Part shown: in pieces, positions 1-6,133 of the stretch
Numbering within the stretch: the stretch's first letter is position 1
Layout: each line of letters begins with the position of its first letter
From: CACKLF01 sp002725175
GTDB taxonomy: Bacteria > Pseudomonadota > Alphaproteobacteria > Rhodobacterales > Rhodobacteraceae
NCBI GenBank assembly: GCA_002725175.2
Contig: PBQX02000060.1
Span: 1 to 6,133 of the forward strand
Length of the DNA stretch: 6,133 nucleotides
Reading direction: 5' to 3'
Notes under the pieces: generated by a model
What the model was told of the DNA's origin: nothing
Seen by the model: the letters and a program-made list of their open reading frames with translations, nothing else
Databases searched by the model: none
Translations under genes and position numbers: made by a program

Positions 1-240
1 CTAAAAAAAGGTACAGTTATCTATCTTGAAACTTCTATCCAAACTCAACTAGAAAGAACCTTAAATGATAACAAGAGGCCCTTACTTAAAGAATCAGAAA
101 ATGTTGAGCAAACTCTTAGAGAATTAAAAGGAATTAGAGACCCTCTTTATGAAGAATGTGCAAACATAACTATAAATGAAGGTAAAAATAGTCATAATGC
201 AGTAGTTGATGAAATCATAGATCAATTGAATTTAAAATGA
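1..240 (+). CDS. aroK: Shikimate kinase, C-terminal part (5' end outside window)
   Basis: The frame is open from base 1 and gives 79 residues before TGA at 238-240. Shikimate kinase phosphorylates the 3-hydroxyl of shikimate with ATP in the cytoplasm, the fifth step of the chorismate pathway. Three things show it here: the stretch VIYLETSIQTQLERT, the lid motif KRPLL (Arg at local residue 26, expected to contact ATP) and RDPLYEECA (Arg at local residue 46, matching the conserved shikimate-binding Arg of the family). The usual family length is about 170-180 residues, so a little under half is visible; the P-loop and the substrate-binding Asp lie upstream of the window. The ending, a DEIIDQLNLK helix, looks natural. 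The stop overlaps the next gene's start by 4 bp (ATGA), the classic aroK-aroB arrangement, which points to one transcript and translational coupling. aroK and its paralogue aroL cannot be separated on sequence alone, but the adjacent aroB favours aroK. Confidence 0.93.
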   Translation, partial: LKKGTVIYLETSIQTQLERTLNDNKRPLLKESENVEQTLRELKGIRDPLYEECANITINEGKNSHNAVVDEIIDQLNLK

Positions 241-1313
241 ACAAAATTAAGGTAGAAACAACTAACAACCCTTACGAAGTGGTTGTTGGATCTAACCTGA
301 TAAACCAAAAGAACTTAAAAGCGTTAGAAGATAAAGAAGTACTTCTAATCATAGATGAGAATATACCAACAAAATTTAAAGTTTTAATTGCGGATGCGCT
401 ATCAAGCTTATCATCTAATTTTCAATCTTTAGAAATTCGTGCTTCAGAAGAAAATAAGAGCGGAAGGACTCTAGATAGCATTCATTCTAAGCTTATTGAT
501 GCAAGGTTTAGCAGAGATTGTGTTCTGGTGGGATTTGGTGGAGGAATAACGTGCGATATAGCAGGTTTTGCTGCTGCAACCTATCAAAGAGGAGTAAATT
601 TTATTCTATTTCCAAGTACCTTGCTCTCGCAAGTGGATGCGTCTGTTGGTGGCAAAACGGCAATAAATCACCCTCAAGGTAAAAATATGATCGGTGCATT
701 TCATCAACCTATTAAGGTTTTTGCTGATGTAGACCTTTTGAGCTCTCTTCCTAAGATTGAAATAAGCAATGGTCTTTCTGAGGTTATCAAACACGCCTTA
801 ATCAGTGACAAGAAATACTTTGATTGGTTAGAAGAAAATATGGAAAGCATTATTTCTTTAAAACCTGAAGCATTGGGTTACGCTATTACTAGGTCTGTAG
901 AAATAAAGGCAGAAATTGTCTCTAAGGATGAAAGAGAGAAAGGCATTAGGAAATTTTTAAATTTTGGTCACACCTTTGGTCACGCTATAGAGTTGTATGG
1001 GGAGCTTAAAGAGTTCAGCCATGGGCAATCTGTTGCTATGGGAATGCTTATGGCTATGGAATTATCTAAACTAACTGAAGGATTCTCTGAAGAAGATCTA
1101 AAAAGGTCTAAAAACCTAATCAGCAAAGCAAACCCTGATTTAAATTTAAAAAATACTTTTGATGAGAAGAAACTCTTGGAAAACATGTCTGTTGATAAGA
1201 AAAGAGAGGGAAATAAACTCAATTTTGTTCTTTTAGAAAAAATAGGACGAGCTAAGGTCAAAGCAGATATTGATGAGTCTAAAATAACAAAAGCCATACA
1301 GTCATTGGTTTAG
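237..1313 (+). CDS. aroB: 3-dehydroquinate synthase
   Basis: This 358-residue protein matches the usual bacterial AroB length (about 350-370). It converts DAHP to 3-dehydroquinate, the second step of the shikimate pathway, using NAD+ and a divalent metal in the cytoplasm. The N-terminal Rossmann-like half carries the NAD-binding GGG at 101-103 with Asp107, followed by GFAAATYQRG (110-119). The signature STLLSQVDASVGGKT spans 127-141, with Lys140, and GKN is at 148-150. The C-terminal metal-binding half has the three expected ligands: Glu182 (in LSEVIKHALI), His245 (in NFGHTFGHAIE) and His262 (in SHGQSVAMGM). MSVDKK at 317-322 is also conserved. All catalytic residues I can check are present, so the enzyme should be active. 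Ser127 replaces the common Thr of the TTLL motif, a mild change. The ATG overlaps the aroK stop and has no Shine-Dalgarno sequence in front, so translation probably depends on re-initiation after aroK. It ends in TAG, 115 bp before gltB. Confidence 0.97.
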   Translation: MNKIKVETTNNPYEVVVGSNLINQKNLKALEDKEVLLIIDENIPTKFKVLIADALSSLSSNFQSLEIRASEENKSGRTLDSIHSKLIDARFSRDCVLVGFGGGITCDIAGFAAATYQRGVNFILFPSTLLSQVDASVGGKTAINHPQGKNMIGAFHQPIKVFADVDLLSSLPKIEISNGLSEVIKHALISDKKYFDWLEENMESIISLKPEALGYAITRSVEIKAEIVSKDEREKGIRKFLNFGHTFGHAIELYGELKEFSHGQSVAMGMLMAMELSKLTEGFSEEDLKRSKNLISKANPDLNLKNTFDEKKLLENMSVDKKREGNKLNFVLLEKIGRAKVKADIDESKITKAIQSLV

Positions 1314-1428
1314 ACCTTCAAAAACAAACCAAAAAAAGGTACAATTCAACACCTGCGCAACTCATAAAAATTTTTAATAAATTTTTGATCAGCTTTCGAC
1401 TGCTGAGAGTTTTCAACCCAAAAAAATA
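1314..1428 (+). other. aroB-gltB intergenic region
   Basis: This is the only sizeable non-coding gap in the window (115 bp). It is very AT-rich, with A-runs at 1331-1337 and 1421-1426 and an AAAAATTTTT palindrome at 1366-1375. No gene product is visible. The gltB reading frame stays open back to a TAA at 1378-1380 but offers no ATG before 1429. In many gammaproteobacteria a damX-type SPOR-domain gene follows aroB; nothing like it is present. I see no intrinsic terminator for the aroKB transcript: the weak inverted repeats near the aroB stop are followed by A-runs rather than T-runs. Read-through from aroKB into gltB is therefore possible alongside the candidate promoter listed separately. Confidence 0.7.
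1317..1345 (+). promoter_or_regulatory. Candidate sigma70 promoter for gltBD
   Basis: A -35-like TTCAAA (1317-1322, four of six matches to TTGACA) and a -10-like TACAAT (1340-1345, five of six matches to TATAAT) are separated by exactly 17 bp. Transcription would begin around 1351-1353 and leave an untranslated leader of roughly 75 bases before gltB. The site starts just after the aroB stop, where a promoter separating the shikimate genes from the nitrogen genes would be expected. In AT-rich DNA such matches arise by chance, and no extended -10 TG or recognisable activator site supports it. It is the best candidate I found in the gap, nothing more. Confidence 0.35.
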
Positions 1429-4400
1429 ATGGAATTTAAAGCCAATAANCACATATACGGTCTACCNGANAANAAAGGTNTATANGATCCTCAGTTTGAA
1501 AAGGATTCTTGNGGAGTAGGACTTGTTGCCAATATTAAAGGGNTTCCATCTAGAGAAATTATGGATGACGCCTTTCTNGTCAATTCCAAAATGGATCATA
1601 GAGGCGGTTGTGGATTTGAAGAAAATACTGGAGANGGAGCAGGAATCTTAATAGCTAGTCCTGATAGCTTCTTTCAGTTAGAAGCAAAGAAACTTGATAT
1701 CAAACTCCCANAAAANGGTCAGTATGCGGTAGGCAATATTTTCTTACCTANCTTAAAGAAAGAAAGAAANAAATGTATTGAGGTTATAGAGAGAATAACG
1801 AAACAAGAGAATCAAGTGCCGCTTGGATGGAGAGAAGTTCCTGTAGACCCCGAAGGAGCGAATGTAGGACCAGCTTCTAAAGATGCTCAACCATTTATAG
1901 CCCAATATTTCATAGGCTCTGCAGAGGATATAGATGAAAATGAATTTGATAGAAGGCTTTTTCTAATAAGGAAGCAATTTACTCANTTATTACGCAATGA
2001 TAAAAGTTTAGANCAATCAAAACTNCTATACGCCTGCAGCCTCTCTTCATCAATAATTGTCTACAAAGGCATGCTGACACCTTCCCAGCTATTTCCTTTC
2101 TATCCAGATCTAGAAAATAAAGATTTTAAGACTCACCTGGCAATGGTTCACTCTAGATTTAGCACAAACACCTTCCCTTCTTGGGATAGNGCNCAACCAA
2201 ATAGNTANATGTGTCATAACGGNGANATAAATACCCTNAGAGGGAATATGAATGCCATGAAAGCTAGGCAAGGAACNGTTCAAAGNGAATTATTTAAAGA
2301 AGAGTTACAAAAACTATTCCCAATNACNGAATTAGACTGCACTGACTCAGGTAGTTTTGATAANGTATTAGANTTCCTNATTTTATCTGGAAGAAGTCTA
2401 CAAGAATCGNTCATGATGATGATTCCTGAAGCNTGGCAGTCAGANGAAAACATGTCCNCAGAGAAGAAAGAATTCTATGAATATTCTTCTTCTATGATGG
2501 ANCCATGGGATGGCCCAGCTTCAATTGTGTTTACTGACGGAAAGAAAGTGGGAGCTGTATTAGATAGAAATGGATTAAGGCCTAGCAGATTTTATTTAAC
2601 CGATGATGACAAAGTGATTATGGCTTCAGAAGTTGGAGTTCTNCCCGTGGATCCTGAAACCGTTATAACTAANGGCAGNTTNCAACCTGGAAAGATGTTC
2701 TTGATAGATTTTGANAAAGGAGAAATGATTCCTGATGAAGAAATAAAACAGGATATATGCNGCTCTAACCCTTATGAAGATTGGAATAAAAATATAAAGG
2801 ATCTTCCTGAAATAGAAGAAAAAGACCCAAAAGAAGAAATCTCTGAAAAGGAATTAATAGCTAAATTACAATCTTTTGGTTACACGACTGAGACGATGCA
2901 ATTCATGCTCCTTCCACTTGTTTCTGAACTAAGGGACCCTCTTGGATCAATGGGAAATGATGCTGCTTTAGCATGCCTTTCTGACAAACCAAGGCTATTG
3001 TTTGATTATTTTAAACAACTATTTGCACAAGTAACTAACCCTGCTATCGATTCAATAAGAGAAGAAGTAATCATGTCTCTTGAATGTCTAATTGGGCCTG
3101 AAGGTAATCTAGTTGAGAATAACCCAAAAAATTCTGAAAGATTACGACTAAAAACTCCAATTATTTCTAATTCTGAACTAAGAGCAATTAAAAAAATTGA
3201 TTCCAATAAGTGGAAAACTAAAGAAATCGACCTCGTCTATCAAAAGTCTTTAGGTGTTCAAGGTATGCTTAAGCATCTAGAAAAAATCTGTAAAGAAACA
3301 GACGAAGCTATTGAAGATGGTTTCTCTTTCATAGTTTTATCAGATAAAAATGTTAACGAGAAAGAGATTGCTGTAAGTTCATTCTTAGCCTGCTCTTCAG
3401 TCCATCATCATCTTGTACAAAACCAGAATAGAACAAGAATCGGTATTATTGTTGAATCTGGTGAAGCAAGAGAAGTGCATCACCATTGTCTTCTTTTTGG
3501 ATACGGGGCTGATGCCATAAATCCCTACCTTGCTTATGAATCTATTTGGAAAGCTAAAAAAGATGGCCTTTTGGATGACAAGAAACTACAAAGCTATAAC
3601 GATATTGTAGAGGCTTATAAAAAAGGATCTAAAAAAGGAATTCTGAAAGTAATGGCAAAGATGGGAATTTCAACCCTTCAATCTTATAAAGGAGCCCAAA
3701 TTTTTGAAGCAGTTGGGTTATCTGATCAGATTATAAGCAAGTGTTTTGTTGGAACTGCGAGCAGAGTTGGAGGAATAGACTTCGAAGCTCTTTTTATGGA
3801 GCAAAAAAGACGTCATGATCTTGGCTACCCCAAAGATGAATCCGGGAAAATCTTATCATTGCCTAACCCGGGAGACTTTCATTGGAGAAATGGCGGGGAT
3901 TCGCATATGTGGGATCCGAATACTATTTCTTCTCTTCAACTTGCTTCAAGAACTAATAACGAAGATGCGTATTGGGATTTTGCAAAATACGCTAACGAAC
4001 ACACAACAAAGCAAAGCACTCTTAGAGGTTTACTGAAAATTAGATCCTCTAAAACTCCTATAGATTTAAGTGAGGTTGAAAGCGAGCAAGAAATTGTCAA
4101 GAGATTTGCAACAGGAGCTATGAGTTTAGGCTCAATCTCAACTGAATCTCATGAATCTTTAGCAATCGCAATGAATGAATTGGGAGGAAAGTCTAATACA
4201 GGAGAAGGTGGTGAAGACCCCATACGTTTCAAACCTAATCCAGAAGGTGTTTCTAAACGGTCTGCAATAAAACAAGTAGCCTCTGGAAGATTTGGCGTAA
4301 CCATGTGGTATCTAACTAATGCGGACGAATTACAGATTAAAATTGCTCAAGGTGCGAAGCCTGGAGAAGGTGGTGAATTACCTGGAAAAAAAGTTGACGA

Positions 4401-5991
4401 ATATATAGCAAAAATCAGACACTCAACTCCTGGAGTAGGCTTGATTAGCCCCCCTCCTCACCATGATATTTACTCGATAGAAGATATAGCCCAATTAATT
4501 CATGATCTCAAAAACTCAAATAGAGACTCTAGAATTAGTGTGAAACTTGTATCAGAAGTTGGCGTAGGGACAATTGCTGCTGGTGTGGTTAAAGCTAAAA
4601 CAGATCATCTAGTTATAGCTGGTCACGACGGAGGTACTGGAGCGTCACCTTTAACTTCTATAAAACATGCCGGCCTTCCTTGGGAACTAGGAGTTGCAGA
4701 GACACACCAAACCCTGGTCATGAATAATTTAAGATCAAGAGTGGTGTTGCAAACAGATGGGCAATTGAAAACAGGAAGAGATGTTGCTATAGCAGCGCTC
4801 TTAGGAGCTGAAGAATTTGGTTTTGCTACAGCTCCACTAATAACCCTGGGCTGCATAATGATGAGAAAGTGTCATCTAAATACTTGTCCAGTTGGTATAG
4901 CAACTCAAGATCAAGAATTAAGAAAGAAATTCAAAGGGAAACCTGAACATGTTGTTAATTATCTATTCATGGTTGCAAAAGATCTAAGAATAATCATGGC
5001 AGACTTAGGTTTTAAAACAGTTAATGAAATGATAGGAAGAGTAGATTGCCTAGATACAGACATTGCAATAGATCATTGGAAAAGAAGTGGCTTAGATTTC
5101 TCTGGCATACTAAAACCTGCCGAAAAGATATTTGAAAATACTGAAGTATTCCATTCTCAAAATCAGGACCACGGCCTAGATAAAGCTTTGGATAATGAAA
5201 TAATCAAAAAAAGTCAGAATGCCATCCAAAGTGGTCAAAAAGTTAACTTTGAGTTACCTATTGTTAATACGAATAGAACCGTAGGAACAATGCTCTCAAA
5301 TGAAGTAGCTAAAATATGGGAAGCTGAAGGATTGCCTGAAGATACTATCAATATAAAACTAAACGGCTCTGCAGGACAAAGCCTTGCTGCTTGGCTAGTT
5401 AAAGGAATTACACTGACCTTAGAAGGAGATGCTAATGATTATGTTGCTAAAGGACTTTCAGGTGGTAAGTTAATTATTTACCCCCCTAAATCAAGCAAAT
5501 TCAAATCCGAAGAAAACATGCTTCTTGGTAATGTAGCTTTATACGGTGCTACAAGTGGAGAAGCATATTTTAGAGGCGTTGCTGCAGAAAGATTTTGTGT
5601 TAGAAATAGTGGAGCTTCTGTCGTTGTTGAGGGAATTGGAGATCATGGCTGCGAATACATGACAGGAGGCAAGGCTATTATTTTAGGAAACACAGGTAGG
5701 AACTTTGGCGCTGGGATGAGTGGAGGAGTCGCTTATGTTTATGATTTAAATGGAGACTTTGAAACTAAATGTAACAAGGAAACCTTCGAATTAGAAAAAC
5801 TATCTAAAGATGACTTAGAAGATTTAAAACAATTTATTACAAAACATAGAGATCTAACTGGTTCAGAGGTAGCTAAATCTATTTTAGATTCTTGGGATAA
5901 CGAAATAACAAAATTTGTAAAGGTTATGCCTACTGATTACAAGAGAGTTTTAAATGAGATGAAAGAAGGAAAGAAGGCAAGTAATGGGTAA
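1429..5991 (+). CDS. gltB: Glutamate synthase (NADPH-type) large subunit
   Basis: The 1520-residue frame is the alpha subunit of bacterial GOGAT, at normal length for the family (about 1480-1550). It hydrolyses glutamine, channels the ammonia, and makes glutamate from 2-oxoglutarate on FMN, with electrons from NADPH via GltD. Domains in order: a propeptide of about 27 residues, removed to expose the nucleophile Cys28 (codon TGN, see findings); a class II amidotransferase domain, about 28-430, with MDHRGG at 55-60, HSRFSTNTFPSWD at 241-253 (Arg243), the CHN-G oxyanion region at 262-265 and Asp306; a central domain, about 480-770, with PLGSMGND at 504-511; an FMN/2-oxoglutarate barrel, about 830-1210, with GAMSLGSIS at 896-904, GEGGE at 925-929, KPGEGGELPG at 977-986 and GHDGGTGASP at 1065-1074; 3Fe-4S cysteines 1142, 1148 and 1153 in CxxxxxCxxxxC spacing; and a GXGXG beta-helix domain, about 1300-1450. 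ATG 1429 is the first plausible start after an in-frame stop, but lacks a clear Shine-Dalgarno. Forty-two residues are undetermined because of Ns. Confidence 0.97.
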   Translation: MEFKANXHIYGLXXXKGXXDPQFEKDSXGVGLVANIKGXPSREIMDDAFXVNSKMDHRGGCGFEENTGXGAGILIASPDSFFQLEAKKLDIKLPXXGQYAVGNIFLPXLKKERXKCIEVIERITKQENQVPLGWREVPVDPEGANVGPASKDAQPFIAQYFIGSAEDIDENEFDRRLFLIRKQFTXLLRNDKSLXQSKXLYACSLSSSIIVYKGMLTPSQLFPFYPDLENKDFKTHLAMVHSRFSTNTFPSWDXXQPNXXMCHNXXINTXRGNMNAMKARQGXVQXELFKEELQKLFPXXELDCTDSGSFDXVLXFXILSGRSLQESXMMMIPEXWQSXENMSXEKKEFYEYSSSMMXPWDGPASIVFTDGKKVGAVLDRNGLRPSRFYLTDDDKVIMASEVGVXPVDPETVITXGXXQPGKMFLIDFXKGEMIPDEEIKQDICXSNPYEDWNKNIKDLPEIEEKDPKEEISEKELIAKLQSFGYTTETMQFMLLPLVSELRDPLGSMGNDAALACLSDKPRLLFDYFKQLFAQVTNPAIDSIREEVIMSLECLIGPEGNLVENNPKNSERLRLKTPIISNSELRAIKKIDSNKWKTKEIDLVYQKSLGVQGMLKHLEKICKETDEAIEDGFSFIVLSDKNVNEKEIAVSSFLACSSVHHHLVQNQNRTRIGIIVESGEAREVHHHCLLFGYGADAINPYLAYESIWKAKKDGLLDDKKLQSYNDIVEAYKKGSKKGILKVMAKMGISTLQSYKGAQIFEAVGLSDQIISKCFVGTASRVGGIDFEALFMEQKRRHDLGYPKDESGKILSLPNPGDFHWRNGGDSHMWDPNTISSLQLASRTNNEDAYWDFAKYANEHTTKQSTLRGLLKIRSSKTPIDLSEVESEQEIVKRFATGAMSLGSISTESHESLAIAMNELGGKSNTGEGGEDPIRFKPNPEGVSKRSAIKQVASGRFGVTMWYLTNADELQIKIAQGAKPGEGGELPGKKVDEYIAKIRHSTPGVGLISPPPHHDIYSIEDIAQLIHDLKNSNRDSRISVKLVSEVGVGTIAAGVVKAKTDHLVIAGHDGGTGASPLTSIKHAGLPWELGVAETHQTLVMNNLRSRVVLQTDGQLKTGRDVAIAALLGAEEFGFATAPLITLGCIMMRKCHLNTCPVGIATQDQELRKKFKGKPEHVVNYLFMVAKDLRIIMADLGFKTVNEMIGRVDCLDTDIAIDHWKRSGLDFSGILKPAEKIFENTEVFHSQNQDHGLDKALDNEIIKKSQNAIQSGQKVNFELPIVNTNRTVGTMLSNEVAKIWEAEGLPEDTINIKLNGSAGQSLAAWLVKGITLTLEGDANDYVAKGLSGGKLIIYPPKSSKFKSEENMLLGNVALYGATSGEAYFRGVAAERFCVRNSGASVVVEGIGDHGCEYMTGGKAIILGNTGRNFGAGMSGGVAYVYDLNGDFETKCNKETFELEKLSKDDLEDLKQFITKHRDLTGSEVAKSILDSWDNEITKFVKVMPTDYKRVLNEMKEGKKASNG
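1449..2761. other. Block of 42 ambiguous bases, probably a mixed-strain consensus
   Basis: All 42 Ns of the window lie here, as single isolated bases and never as runs. By gltB codon position, 35 are third, 6 first (1480, 1543, 1711, 2410, 2458, 2761) and 1 second (1751). Eleven fall in four-fold degenerate codons (such as CTN, GGN, GCN, ACN, CCN), where the residue is certain despite the N. Sequence before 1449 and after 2761 has none. The frame is kept throughout and no stop is forced, so the gene is not broken. The pattern points to masked polymorphism between co-assembled close relatives; see the findings. Confidence 0.9.
5971..5977 (+). promoter_or_regulatory. Shine-Dalgarno site for gltD
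   Basis: AAGAAGG lies inside the last codons of gltB and ends 6 bases before the gltD ATG, good spacing for ribosome binding. Among the three starts visible in the window this is the only one with a convincing purine-rich site, which supports ATG 5984 as the gltD start and direct initiation there in addition to coupling with gltB. Confidence 0.6.
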
Positions 5992-6133
5992 AACAACTGG
6001 GTTTAAAGAATTCTCTAGAGCAGTAGAGCCTTATCGACCTGCCAAAGAAAGGCTCCTAGATTTTAGAGAAATTTACACTGACCATGACGATAAAAAATTA
6101 AACGTACAGGCAGCAAGATGCATGGATTGTGGA
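5984..6133 (+). CDS. gltD: Glutamate synthase small subunit, N-terminal part (3' end outside window)
   Basis: ATG 5984 opens a frame that runs to the last base of the window, giving exactly 50 residues. The start MGKTTGFKEFSR, the following YRPAKERLLDFREIY and the terminal ARCMDCG are typical of GltD, the beta subunit of NADPH-dependent glutamate synthase. Cys46 and Cys49 are the first two cysteines of the N-terminal 4Fe-4S cluster motif (CMDCGxPxC). In the family this subunit holds FAD and binds NADPH, passing electrons through its iron-sulfur clusters to the FMN of GltB. Full-length GltD is usually about 470-490 residues, so only about a tenth is visible and the FAD and NADPH domains cannot be checked. 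It overlaps the gltB end by 8 bp in another frame, fitting a tightly coupled gltBD operon that yields the two subunits in equal amounts. Confidence 0.95.
   Translation, partial: MGKTTGFKEFSRAVEPYRPAKERLLDFREIYTDHDDKKLNVQAARCMDCG

Noticed and set aside
606..794. Minus-strand open frame of 62 codons inside aroB
   Set aside because: It is fully covered by conserved aroB sequence (the NAD-binding and SVGGK region) and its translation resembles no family I know. It is an antisense shadow.
980..1297. Minus-strand open frame of 105 codons over the aroB 3' half
   Set aside because: It lies opposite the metal-binding half of aroB, has a low-complexity Ser/Phe/Leu-rich translation typical of antisense reading of AT-rich genes, and has no ribosome-binding site or homology I can recognise.
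1305..1340. Possible terminator after aroB (TTGGTTT 1305-1311 with AAACCAA 1326-1332, and competing ACCTT 1314-1318 with AAGGT 1336-1340)
   Set aside because: The stems are short and A/T-rich, they compete with each other, and A-runs rather than a T-run follow on the + strand. Nothing on the minus strand needs a terminator here.
1354..1359. TGCGCA palindrome as a possible NtrC or other regulator site upstream of gltB
   Set aside because: It is a single 6-base palindrome without the paired spaced half-sites expected of NtrC; chance is enough to explain it.
1449..2761. gltB as a decayed pseudogene because of many undetermined residues
   Set aside because: The frame is continuous, the Ns are single bases mostly at silent positions, and all key motifs around them are intact.
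3006..3206. Minus-strand open frame of 66 codons inside gltB
   Set aside because: It is opposite the conserved central domain of gltB; no independent coding evidence.
3815..4036. Plus-strand alternative-frame open frame of 73 codons inside gltB
   Set aside because: It is entirely within the gltB frame, which is intact here, and its translation has no recognisable motif.
4623..4856. Minus-strand open frame of 77 codons inside gltB
   Set aside because: It lies opposite the most conserved FMN-barrel segment of gltB and is explained by that conservation.

Overview
This AT-rich window (roughly one-third G+C by eye) carries four co-oriented housekeeping genes on the + strand: the 3' end of shikimate kinase (aroK), complete 3-dehydroquinate synthase (aroB), complete glutamate synthase large subunit (gltB), and the first 50 codons of the glutamate synthase small subunit (gltD). 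The order aroK-aroB-gltB-gltD, the bacterial two-subunit NADPH-type GOGAT and the low G+C fit a streamlined, probably marine, gammaproteobacterium (SAR86-like is my best guess). The taxonomic call is an inference from gene order and composition, not a database result.

Layout: 1-240 is the aroK tail, whose TGA overlaps the aroB ATG (ATGA). aroB occupies 237-1313. A 115-bp non-coding gap (1314-1428) holds a reasonable sigma70-like promoter candidate. gltB follows at 1429-5991, and gltD starts at 5984 with an 8-bp overlap and runs off the window edge. aroK and aroB supply two steps of the shikimate pathway (3-dehydroquinate formation and shikimate phosphorylation). gltB and gltD together make glutamate synthase, which turns glutamine plus 2-oxoglutarate into two glutamates and completes ammonium assimilation after glutamine synthetase.

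The most notable thing is not a new biological system. The window has 42 ambiguous bases (N), all inside gltB between 1449 and 2761. Thirty-five of the 42 fall on third codon positions, and most of the rest sit where a replacement looks mild. That is the signature of two or more related strains merged into one consensus, not of random sequencing failure. The gltB given here may therefore be a join of two strain haplotypes. One N falls in the codon of the catalytic N-terminal cysteine. I see no mobile elements, CRISPR arrays, RNA genes, phage genes or defence genes, and no evidence for an undescribed system.
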